NCBI GenBank assembly: GCA_024278345.1
Contig: JAJRTK010000449.1
Location: 1 to 6,148 of the forward strand
Length of the DNA stretch: 6,148 bases
Source of the DNA: a bacterium
GTDB lineage: Bacteria; CSSED10-310; JAJRTK01
Reading direction: 5' to 3'
Shown: one piece after another, positions 1 through 6,100 of the stretch
Position numbering within the stretch: the stretch's first letter is position 1
Layout of the letters: each line of letters begins with the position of its first letter
Made by a program: the position numbers and the translations under genes
Notes under the pieces: model-generated
Database searches by the model: none
What the model was told of the DNA's origin: nothing
The model's input: the letters and a program-made list of their open reading frames with translations, nothing else

Positions 1-1274
1 CGGGATTGCCCGTCATTTTGGGATCCGCCTTGCAGCAGAGCGCATAAGGATCTGTGAAGGATCTTGCCAATTTCGCTCGCCACGGTGACCTGTTCCCTGG
101 AAACCTCCAGTGTCCGCACTCCCTCTGGAGTTTCCCAGAATCCCTGACGGCAGCTCTTTGCAGGAAGCAGGAGAACGCGTTCCTTGTAACCGCAGGGATT
201 TTTTTTTATGTCGGCAGTGTACGCCAGCATTCGCGCAATCCAGAGGCGCTCCCGGGAGTTTCGAGGCTCACTGCCCGGCGGAGATGCGTATTCTCCCGGG
301 TCCATGAGCTCACGCACCTTTTGGTAGGTAAACCCGGTCACTGAGAGGGTGAGTGCCGCCGGATCCGATTTCGATGTTGCTTTTTTCACGGGGGTCCAGA
401 TTTCTCCCGTGATTCCCGAAAGAGCTGCCGCGTCCACCCGTGCTCCGTCCGTCGTCGCCCAGAAGGCGATGATGGCGCCTTCCAGCACGGCGAGGCGCAC
501 GCGGCGGCAGATCTCCAGGAAACCGGGATCGCAATCGCTCCACGACAAGGCTTCCTTTCCGTTCCAGGGGAGCATCCAGAGCAGGGCGTGACCTTCGGGA
601 GAATAGCCGAATTCATCCACCAGCCGGGGCCGTTCGTCGAGCCAGATTCGCGCGTCCCGGAGGAACCGGCTGCTCCAGGCATGGCTCTCAGCCCGGGTGA
701 CGCAGGGTCGGCTGTCCATCTTTGTTTTCATGCGGCAGACGCCGTAAGTGCGAGGTGCGGGATATCTAGCGAAAGTCTGGAGGGTCGTCAGGGCATAGAC
801 CCAATGTTCCGGTCGGGGGTGGGAGATGCGTCCTGTCTTGATTTCGTGGTTCCTGGAGGTCCTCAGAATTTCTAGTTGATCGGGGCAGTGGTGTGGTTCT
901 TTGAAGTTTTTGAAATGATCGATCTTTCCTTCCGGGACCGGAGTTTGGAAGAAGGCGGGTTTCGACAGGTCCTCCACCAGCAGGCACCAGGCTTCGGCCA
1001 GGCCGCCCGCCAGGCGAAGGAGGGCTTCCCGCCACGCTCCCGGGTCGGAGGCCGGTGTCCCGAGTCCTCCCCGGGCCATGGCCAGGGCCGCGAGCTGGGC
1101 CAGGAAGGCGTGCCAGGGATGTTGCTGGTGGCGTTGAAGGGCCGTGAACTCTAGTTCTTTCCCTTGCCCCAATGCGGCCAGGATCTCTGGAAGAGTCCGG
1201 TCTCTTCGCGTGCCATCCGCGGCGAGGGTTCCTACCAGGGGTTCGGTCAGGAGGTTGTATCGGGTTTCAGGCAT
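1..1274 (-). CDS. cas8e: Cas8e (CasA/Cse1), large subunit of type I-E Cascade, 5' part
   Basis: The frame is uninterrupted from the ATG at 1274 to the window edge (424 codons; stop not reached). In type I-E systems this subunit reads the PAM, holds the unwound target and recruits Cas3. The family call rests on remembered resemblance: an N-terminus with NLLTEPLV at residues 7-14, HQQHPWHAFLAQLAALAM at about 49-66, PAFFQTP at 106-112, RNHEIKTGRI at 141-150, PEHWVYALTTLQTFARY at 155-171 and YGVCRMK at 177-183. Full-length relatives have about 500 residues or more, so most of the C-terminal helical bundle is missing. The ATG at 1274 is chosen because GAGGA precedes it by 8 nt and an in-frame TGA lies about 48 nt upstream. 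Its position right after cas3 on the same strand supports type I-E. A run of nine A occurs at codons 356-359. Confidence is high for a Cas8-type subunit and somewhat lower for the exact subtype. Confidence 0.8.
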   Translation of the reverse strand, partial: MPETRYNLLTEPLVGTLAADGTRRDRTLPEILAALGQGKELEFTALQRHQQHPWHAFLAQLAALAMARGGLGTPASDPGAWREALLRLAGGLAEAWCLLVEDLSKPAFFQTPVPEGKIDHFKNFKEPHHCPDQLEILRTSRNHEIKTGRISHPRPEHWVYALTTLQTFARYPAPRTYGVCRMKTKMDSRPCVTRAESHAWSSRFLRDARIWLDERPRLVDEFGYSPEGHALLWMLPWNGKEALSWSDCDPGFLEICRRVRLAVLEGAIIAFWATTDGARVDAAALSGITGEIWTPVKKATSKSDPAALTLSVTGFTYQKVRELMDPGEYASPPGSEPRNSRERLWIARMLAYTADIKKNPCGYKERVLLLPAKSCRQGFWETPEGVRTLEVSREQVTVASEIGKILHRSLCALLQGGSQNDGQS

Positions 1275-1319
1275 GGGTTGATTCCTCGGATTCCTTGTTC
1301 CGGGTTTCAGGGTTGCTGG

Positions 1320-1661
1320 TCATCGTCTTGGTTTCCGGCATGGATCATGGGTGTTCTCGGTTGTCGAAGCTTCGTTTCCTGTGGACACGGACATCTGGCC
1401 GGCGGCATGCACTGGGGTGGCTCGTTCCCCGGTCGAAAAAAGCCTTTGTGGCATGGAGAAAGCGTCAAGGGGGATGATAGGCGAGCAGCGGCGCGCCGGA
1501 TGGCGCCCGATGGGAGCGGAACGCAATGAGTAGAAGAAGAAGGGTTTGTTGGCATGATTACCGTAAAGGCGTTCCTCCTTCCGGATTCCCGGCAGGCAGT
1601 TCCCATGCGTTGTGTTCGCCAGGGTGATGCCGTGGGTGGTTTTGTGTGAGGCTGGATTCAT
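1320..1661 (-). CDS. possible 113-residue protein between cas3 and cas8e
   Basis: I do not recognise this protein. The ATG at 1661-1659 overlaps, as ATGA, the TGA that would end an extended cas3 frame. GGAAGG stands 10 nt before the ATG as a plausible ribosome binding site. The TGA at 1322-1320 again overlaps an ATG (1323) of an 18-codon mini-ORF whose stop lies just inside cas8e. Third-position GC over the first 68 codons is about 71 %, against about 50-56 % at positions 1 and 2, which leans toward coding. The product is basic, rich in His, Arg, Pro, Ser and Thr, with FFFY at about residue 41 and no membrane segment or known motif. A competing 99-codon frame (1606-1307) covers much of the same DNA, so this could instead be non-coding spacer or an eroded gene. 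Confidence 0.35.
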   Translation of the reverse strand: MNPASHKTTHGITLANTTHGNCLPGIRKEERLYGNHANKPFFFYSLRSAPIGRHPARRCSPIIPLDAFSMPQRLFSTGERATPVHAAGQMSVSTGNEASTTENTHDPCRKPRR

Positions 1662-1735
1662 ATGTCCGCAGCCTTCCGGAGGCCCAGGCGGTCGTAGAAG
1701 AACCGATGGGAGCCGAAGGTGAAAGAAAATCCCCC
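1658..1735 (-). pseudogene. stranded Cas3 C-terminal codons after an in-frame TAA
   Basis: Directly after the cas3 TAA (1738-1736) the same frame runs on for 25 codons to a TGA at 1660-1658. The codons read like protein: they begin GGFSFTFGSHRFF, continue YDRLGLRKA and end in ADI, with mostly C or G in third positions. From memory, Cas3 proteins of this kind often end in a glycine- and aromatic-rich strand followed by YDRLGL; this was not checked. The simplest reading is a one-base change of a sense codon (CAA, GAA or AAA) to TAA, removing the last 26 residues. Stop-codon readthrough or a base-call error are alternatives. Confidence 0.6.
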
Positions 1736-4450
1736 TTAGATGCCCGTCACGTCCCGGGGCATTTCGTCGGTTCCGACTTCCCGGGCCATCCAGTCGGGAA
1801 TGGGCAGGCTTTTCACCTTGGTTCCGAAAGGACCTGGAGGCGCATTCTCAAAGTCCGCGCGCCGGCTGTCGCCGCCCAGCCGGGTGTAGACCTTTCCCTG
1901 ATCGCGAGCACTGGGGAATCCGCCCTCTCCGAACGGTTTCCCGCGATTCAAGACATTGAGGTTCGCCACGCTTTTTTGGGCCTGGAGCTTTCCCTCCACC
2001 GTTTGTCCGAATTCGCGCCATTTCTGGCCGGAATCGGTTTGCGCCAGTTCTTGCACAAGGCTTCGGACGCGAGCCGGATGGGTCGCCGTTTCCACTAGTT
2101 CCCGGTTCATCCGCGGGATCTCCAGGAGGACCGTTTGGCGATCTTTCTTCGTCGGGGGCCGTAACTGCCGCCAGGTAAGCTCCAGGATCCGCGGATCCCG
2201 GTAGACGGTTCCAAGGCCTGCTGGACCCAGGAGAATCTTTTCGCCTCCGCGGTTCCGGATCTCGATGACTTGGGCCAGATCCTGCTTGTGGGGAACCAGG
2301 ACGAAGAGGCGCGCCACGTCGCGGAATTTCGCCGGTTCCACGTTTTTGGCATGGCGGTGGAGCCGGCCCACGCGCTGGAGCAGGACGTCCATGGGACAGA
2401 GGTCGGAAATCAGGATATCGGAATCGAGATCGAGGCTCTGCTCCACGGTTTGAGTCGCGGCCAGGACGCAGCCTCCGGGTTTGCGATCCTTCCCGAAGAG
2501 GATTTCCACGCGGTTGTCCAGGATCTTTCGGTCTTCCTTGGAATAGCGGGAATGGTGGGGCAGGACCACCGGGTTGGCGCCGTTGCGAGGGACTTGGAAG
2601 AGAAGATCCATCCGTCCCATTTCCCGGGCCATCTCTTCCAGGGCCTCCTGCACCTTGAGGCAGCCGGCCACGGTGTTCCGGATGACCAGGACCTTGGCGC
2701 CCTGGGTGGCAAAATCCAGGGCAAGATTCGCGATTTCGTCCGCGTTGTCGAGCCACGGTTTCAAGGTGACCCGCACCTTCTTTTGAGGCGATCCGCTATT
2801 CTTCACCTGGAGTTCGTGCCCCGCGCTCGGGATTCGCGAGGCGGGTTTTTCCGCTCCGACGACAGCGTGACTGATGAGTGGATATGGAAGCTCGATGGCC
2901 TTTTTCCAGGGCGACTCCTCCGCCTTTTCCCGAAGAGCATCCTTCGCACGAAAGACTCGGGCCAGGAATCGTTCCCGCGCCGAAGAACCCAAGGTCGCCG
3001 AAAGCAGGAAAGCGTGCCCGCCAGCAGCCAGGTGATGGTCCAGCACTACCTCCAGGATCCTGGTCATGTAGGCGTCCGACGCATGGACCTCGTCCACCAC
3101 CAAGAGGTGGCGGAGAAGGGCAGACGCCCGCATCTGGGCATGGTTCACCTGGAGGGCCGACAGAAGAACTTGGTCGATGGTTCCCACCACGATGCCGGCC
3201 GCCATGTACCGCTTCGGGTGCTCGGCTGCCCATGCACGGAACCGCATCTCTTCCTGGCTCTTCTTGTCGGGCCAGAGGACGTGGAATCCCGGGAGCACGC
3301 CCCGGGCTTCCACGCCATCGGCGGAGATGTAGCCGGGGACCGCCTGGACCACCACTGGGCGAGATTCCAGATTGGGAAAGGCTCGTTTCACGATCTCCCC
3401 GATTCGGCGGTAGATCTGGGTCGCCGCCGTCCGCGTGGGGAGCGCGAAGTAGATGCCGTCCACCAGGCCTGCCTGGAACATGCGGAGGAAGCGGGCCAGC
3501 ACGGCCTCGGTCTTTCCGGAGCCCGTCTCGGCCTCCAGGATCGTCAGGCTTCCGTTTCGTTGGTCCGGTCCCACGGGAAGCTCCAGGACCGTTCGCTGGA
3601 TCGCCCGTGGCGGGAAGGGAAGCACCTTCTGGAAGCCCACGGGAAGCGTTCCCAGGCTCTTCCGAGGCTCACCGACCTCCAGGCCGATTTGCTTCATCGC
3701 CTCTTTCGCCCTCTCCCGGGCAAAAGTCATCCGGTCATCGTTGAGGTTTTTGGAGAAGGGAAAAAAGCGTTCAGAATCGGAGCCCAACCAGTCGGCCAGC
3801 ATCACCAGTCCGGAGAAGGCGTGCTGGAATGGCTCGGCTTCCGGCAGCTTGTCGGAGCCATCGTCCTTCTCGAACGCCGCGGGAAACCAGGAGGGGAGTT
3901 TTGCGCAAAGTTCCCCGATTCCTTGAAACGGGTCGAGGGCTCCTCGGGAATTCCAGACGGAGGAGCTGTTGCATCGCCAGTCTCCGCAGGGGATGGGGCG
4001 GCCGTGGTGGCAGATGGCCGCCACGAGTAGATCGCAAACTCTTTCTCCGCCCCAATTCTCGAAGGACTCGATGGGGAGAGCCTCGAAAAGTCGGGCGTCA
4101 CCCTCTTTCAGCAGCCACAGAAATTCCGAAAGATGACCGGCTTCGATCTTGTAGTCCACCAAGGCCCAGTGACGTTTTTTGATGGGAGCCTTGTTCTGGA
4201 ATCCCAGGTTGAACTTTCCCAGGTCGTGGAGCGTCGCCAGGACCGCCAGGCGCTGGATCATCTTTTTGGAAAGGCTGGTCCGCCCCGCCAACCTCGCTAG
4301 CCGGCACCCCAAGAGAGTTTGCTCCAGCATTGCCTCGAAACAAGCCCCCACATCGATGCAATGGTGGATCAAGGGATGCCAGGCCACGACGACACCATCT
4401 TTCGTCCTCAGCTTGCCCCAAAACGTCTTGGGAATTCCCTCCATCTTCAT
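1736..4450 (-). CDS. cas3: CRISPR-associated helicase-nuclease Cas3 (type I-E)
   Basis: This 904-residue protein is recruited by Cascade to degrade target DNA. The N-terminal HD nuclease has HPLIHHCIDV (H25, H30, D33), HD at 75-76 in ATLHDLGKF, H106, HH at 148-149 and D220 in LVMLADWLGSD, so all expected metal ligands are present. The helicase has Walker A GSGKT (310-314, K313), motif Ia FALPTRTAATQ (335-345), DEVH (453-456), SATLG (484-488), TQTVEQSLDLDSD (666-678) and QRVGRLHRH (692-700). E. coli Cas3 has 888 residues, so the length is normal. Two starts are possible: GGAGG sits only 3 nt before the ATG at 4450 but 9 nt before the ATG at 4444 (Met3), which may be the real one. The gene has its own promoter about 270 nt upstream and precedes cas8e, as in type I-E operons. 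The TAA appears premature, because coding-like sequence continues in frame to 1658. Confidence 0.96.
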   Translation of the reverse strand: MKMEGIPKTFWGKLRTKDGVVVAWHPLIHHCIDVGACFEAMLEQTLLGCRLARLAGRTSLSKKMIQRLAVLATLHDLGKFNLGFQNKAPIKKRHWALVDYKIEAGHLSEFLWLLKEGDARLFEALPIESFENWGGERVCDLLVAAICHHGRPIPCGDWRCNSSSVWNSRGALDPFQGIGELCAKLPSWFPAAFEKDDGSDKLPEAEPFQHAFSGLVMLADWLGSDSERFFPFSKNLNDDRMTFARERAKEAMKQIGLEVGEPRKSLGTLPVGFQKVLPFPPRAIQRTVLELPVGPDQRNGSLTILEAETGSGKTEAVLARFLRMFQAGLVDGIYFALPTRTAATQIYRRIGEIVKRAFPNLESRPVVVQAVPGYISADGVEARGVLPGFHVLWPDKKSQEEMRFRAWAAEHPKRYMAAGIVVGTIDQVLLSALQVNHAQMRASALLRHLLVVDEVHASDAYMTRILEVVLDHHLAAGGHAFLLSATLGSSARERFLARVFRAKDALREKAEESPWKKAIELPYPLISHAVVGAEKPASRIPSAGHELQVKNSGSPQKKVRVTLKPWLDNADEIANLALDFATQGAKVLVIRNTVAGCLKVQEALEEMAREMGRMDLLFQVPRNGANPVVLPHHSRYSKEDRKILDNRVEILFGKDRKPGGCVLAATQTVEQSLDLDSDILISDLCPMDVLLQRVGRLHRHAKNVEPAKFRDVARLFVLVPHKQDLAQVIEIRNRGGEKILLGPAGLGTVYRDPRILELTWRQLRPPTKKDRQTVLLEIPRMNRELVETATHPARVRSLVQELAQTDSGQKWREFGQTVEGKLQAQKSVANLNVLNRGKPFGEGGFPSARDQGKVYTRLGGDSRRADFENAPPGPFGTKVKSLPIPDWMAREVGTDEMPRDVTGI

Positions 4451-4453
4451 CGT

Positions 4454-4458
4454 CCTCC
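4454..4458 (-). promoter_or_regulatory. cas3 ribosome binding site that leaves the start ambiguous
   Basis: GGAGG at 4458-4454 is a strong Shine-Dalgarno sequence. It is only 3 nt from the ATG at 4450 but 9 nt from the in-frame ATG at 4444. The longer spacing is the usual one, so translation may begin at Met3. A 5-bp hairpin (TCGCC / GGCGA, loop AAGAG, 4485-4471) lies 12 nt upstream. Confidence 0.6.
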
Positions 4459-4501
4459 AGGGATAGAGACTCGCCCTCTTGGCGAAGCCGAAAATTCAAG
4501 T

Positions 4502-4534
4502 TATTTATAGATGTGATAGCAGCTCCCCGTTCAA
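4502..4534 (-). promoter_or_regulatory. weak possible second cas3 promoter
   Basis: On the minus strand TTGAAC (4534-4529) is followed after 19 nt by TATAAA (4509-4504). Both hexamers are good, but the spacer is 2 nt longer than ideal. If used, it would give a short cas3 leader of about 50 nt that skips the hairpins further upstream. The AT-rich patch could equally serve the opposite strand. Confidence 0.2.
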
Positions 4535-4602
4535 GGTCGGGAGTTGTCAGTGCAGGCGGGTGGGGTCAGGGGGTAGCAATCCGGACCCCACTCGCCTTTT
4601 TT
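4514..4602 (+). ncRNA. candidate small RNA antisense to the cas3 leader
   Basis: A transcript of about 90 nt is suggested by three elements in order on the plus strand: a modest promoter (TTGGCG at 4479-4484, 17-nt spacer, TATTTA at 4502-4507); a first hairpin pairing 4519-4527 with 4539-4547 (nine pairs, two of them G-U); and a strong terminator hairpin with a T tract ending at 4602. No protein-coding frame on this strand needs that terminator. The RNA would be fully complementary to the 5' leader of the cas3 transcript. The promoter match is weak, so this is inference built on the terminator. Confidence 0.3.
4555..4602 (+). terminator. strong rho-independent terminator, plus strand
   Basis: The arms GGCGGGTGGGGTC (4555-4567) and GACCCCACTCGCC (4584-4596) form a 13-bp stem with a single G-U pair and a 16-nt loop. 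Six T follow immediately (4597-4602). On the minus strand the same hairpin lacks a T tract, so it would not stop cas3 transcription there. No plus-strand gene precedes it, which raises the question of what it ends. Confidence 0.65.
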
Positions 4603-4605
4603 GTA

Positions 4606-4620
4606 CCCCACAGCATGGGG
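4606..4620. other. small hairpin CCCCA / TGGGG
   Basis: CCCCA (4606-4610) and TGGGG (4616-4620) form a perfect 5-bp stem with a 5-nt loop. In the cas3 leader RNA its TGGGG-derived strand could instead pair with the arm at 4560-4567 of the neighbouring large hairpin, so the two structures may compete. No T tract follows on either strand. Confidence 0.35.
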
Positions 4621-4691
4621 AAGCGTCGTGTTTCATCACTTTTCAACACAACGACTACGGTCGATCTCCGGGAATCCGGAGCAGCTAGGGA

Positions 4692-4715
4692 AACTAGTCA
4701 TCACAAAGACTAGTT
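4692..4715. promoter_or_regulatory. operator-like dyad at the cas3 transcription start
   Basis: AACTAGTC (4692-4699) and GACTAGTT (4708-4715) are perfect inverted repeats separated by 8 bp. The dyad spans roughly +1 to +24 of the transcript predicted from the promoter at 4722-4750, the classic place for a repressor of a dimeric helix-turn-helix type. CTAG, usually rare in bacterial DNA, occurs in both arms and again at 4685-4688. The binding protein is unknown and none is encoded in the window. Confidence 0.5.
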
Positions 4716-4721
4716 AATAGA

Positions 4722-4750
4722 AAAATACATCCATCCTACGGAAATGTCAA
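4722..4750 (-). promoter_or_regulatory. sigma70-type promoter of the cas3 operon
   Basis: On the minus strand a perfect -35 box TTGACA (4750-4745) is followed by a 17-nt spacer and TATTTT (4727-4722). Transcription would begin near 4715, giving a leader of about 265 nt before cas3. This lets the cas operon be transcribed independently of the upstream resB-like gene, whose coding sequence ends 126-67 nt before the -35 box depending on frame. Confidence 0.65.
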
Positions 4751-4851
4751 CCCAATAGTCATGGAGACCAATCGAACCACCCCACGATGAATCAAGAACC
4801 AGGGGCTGAGCAGGCCTCATACCCGTGAACGCTGCCCCCCCGGCCACTTTT

Positions 4852-4927
4852 CTCGCCTCAACCGCTTCCAGAGCGTCAGGCCGCCGCCCGCGAGCCTCGC
4901 CTCAACCGCTTCCAGACCGTCAGGCCG
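4852..4927. repeat. 32-bp imperfect direct duplication in the resB 3' end
   Basis: Positions 4852-4883 and 4896-4927 are identical at 31 of 32 bases (difference at 4873 versus 4917) and lie 44 bp apart. In the gene sense each copy can encode GLT(V/L)WKRLRR. Because 44 is not a multiple of 3, the second copy is read out of frame and supplies the TGA that ends the present ORF. Confidence 0.9.
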
Positions 4928-5847
4928 ACTCCCGCCACCAACAGCAGCGTCACCAGCAGGACCAGCGGCACGCTGGGGTTCGTCCGTTTTGTCAGGACCA
5001 CGTACGGCGCTGTCCGCAGACCCGCGAACTCCAGCTTCCCGTCCGGCGACTTGCCGCCCAGGGGCAGTGCTACCTCTATCGGGCTCGCGCCGACCGTGGT
5101 GACGAACGCCACCGGCATCCTGGTCTTGGGGCCCGTGTAGAGCCGGCTCAGGCGGATCTCCGCCGAGCCCAGCCTTCCAGCCTCGCCAGCCGACAACTCG
5201 AGCTCCTCGCCCCCGCTCCGCAACTTGGCCACCGGCGTTTGTCCCACGTTGCCCAGCAGGTATTCCCGGGCTCCAGCCTCGAACACCAGCGGCTGGTTGT
5301 AGGCGATGGTGACCGGTTCCGGCTTCGCGCCAGCGCCCGACGTCCGCTCCAGGATCGCCGAGATCTGCCGGGGCATTCCCGTGGGATGGCGCTCCACGGA
5401 AAGGCTCACAGCACGGTAGATGGCGCCCTCCAGCTCCGTTCCAGCCGGCGTCACTACCCGCTGGCCCGTCTCCGCCGCCAGGCCGCCCCACAAGTGCGCC
5501 ACCAGCGCCAGGAAAAAGGCCACGTGCAGCAGGATGGGCCCAAACGCCGCCGGGTGAAACGCCCGGCCGCGGATCCTTTTCGCCAGCGTGTCCAGGGCGC
5601 AGACCAGGGAACTCATGCCCCACACCGCCAGGCTCGCCGCCAGCAAGTAGAACCAGGCGTGGAGCCAACGGAGCGGCTGGAAGAAGAACCGGAAGTCGTC
5701 CAGCCCCAGCGTGCCGTAGACGTCTTGCCGCGCCGCCATCAGAAAACTGCCGAAGCCCAGGAAAAAGACCGACGTGAAGCAACAGACCAAGCCCAGCTTC
5801 TGGGAACGAAAAAAACTCCAGACCAAGGAGAGATGGTTCATCGTCAT
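4876..5847 (-). CDS. ResB-like cytochrome c biogenesis membrane protein
   Basis: ResB (Ccs1) works with CcsA/ResC in system II cytochrome c maturation, moving haem across the inner membrane and attaching it to apocytochromes. From the ATG at 5847 the product has 323 residues. Membrane segments lie at about 18-38, 63-86 (with AWFYLLAASLAVWGMSSLVC), 102-122 (FGPILLHVAFFLALVAHLWG) and 293-312, with a soluble domain of about 170 residues before the last. Three early helices, a periplasmic domain and a final helix is the ResB arrangement, although many ResB proteins exceed 400 residues. Starts at 5847 and 5841 (ATG) share a weak AAGGCAGG; a TTG at 5901 is possible but less likely. The C-terminus GSRAAA seems secondary: a duplication shifts the frame, and the older end may have been EKWPGGQRSRV, ending at 4817. 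No CcsA partner is visible. An uncharacterised membrane protein remains possible. Confidence 0.65.
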   Translation of the reverse strand: MTMNHLSLVWSFFRSQKLGLVCCFTSVFFLGFGSFLMAARQDVYGTLGLDDFRFFFQPLRWLHAWFYLLAASLAVWGMSSLVCALDTLAKRIRGRAFHPAAFGPILLHVAFFLALVAHLWGGLAAETGQRVVTPAGTELEGAIYRAVSLSVERHPTGMPRQISAILERTSGAGAKPEPVTIAYNQPLVFEAGAREYLLGNVGQTPVAKLRSGGEELELSAGEAGRLGSAEIRLSRLYTGPKTRMPVAFVTTVGASPIEVALPLGGKSPDGKLEFAGLRTAPYVVLTKRTNPSVPLVLLVTLLLVAGVGLTVWKRLRRGSRAAA

Positions 5848-5985
5848 GCCTGCCTTTTCTGCCAAAACCAACGCACCGGGAGAACTCTCCAACCTCGCCA
5901 ATCCCCCATCGTTCCATTCTGGCCCACCATGAATGTTGCGGCCTTCAATGACGTTACTCTTCTCTTACCGTGAAAGTACACGCCG

Positions 5986-6014
5986 GCATGGAGGCCGGAA
6001 GGCCTCTCCAGGCA
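5986..6014 (+). repeat. palindromic repeat, copy 1 (degenerate)
   Basis: GCATGGAGGCC (5986-5996), loop GGAA, then GGCCTCTCCA with one extra T bulged out of the stem. The left arm and loop are identical to those of copy 3. Confidence 0.7.
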
Positions 6015-6042
6015 AAAAGGTCCCGGGGAACGGATTTTGGGT

Positions 6043-6060
6043 GCAGGCCTTCCGGCCTGC
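6043..6060 (-). repeat. palindromic repeat, copy 2 (inverted)
   Basis: GCAGGCC (6043-6049), TTCC, GGCCTGC (6054-6060). Read on the minus strand it has the same AGGCC-GGAA-GGCCT core as copies 1 and 3, so it lies in the opposite orientation, as in REP-like clusters. Confidence 0.7.
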
Positions 6061-6100
6061 GCCCGCTTCTTGCCGGGCAACCGGGAGCGCCCAACGGAGA

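Noticed and set aside
1440-1468. TTGACG as the -35 box of a cas8e promoter
   Set aside because: At 17 nt spacing the -10 position reads AGGCTT, a poor match, so I do not call a promoter.
1307-1606. A 99-codon minus-strand ORF in the cas3-cas8e gap
   Set aside because: It overlaps the 113-codon frame, lacks the stop-start overlaps and shows no clear third-position bias.
2270-4030. A 586-codon open frame on the plus strand
   Set aside because: It lies antisense to cas3, whose motifs are complete. Long antisense frames are expected opposite GC-rich genes, and the product shows no domain.
4519-4550. tRNA T-arm-like string around GTTCAAGG
   Set aside because: The flanking stem does not close properly, and no acceptor, D or anticodon arms can be assembled around it.
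4692-4720. Resemblance of the dyad to the TrpR operator (ACTAGTTAACTAGT)
   Set aside because: Only the CTAG half-site pattern is shared. The 8-bp spacing differs, and TrpR is mainly a gammaproteobacterial regulator.
4817-5917. A 366-codon minus-strand frame overlapping resB
   Set aside because: The membrane segments and domain pattern are in the other frame. Only its last residues matter, as the likely older ResB C-terminus.
4825-5973. A 382-codon open frame on the plus strand
   Set aside because: It is antisense to the resB-like gene and low in complexity (rich in Arg, Gln and Pro), typical of a shadow frame.
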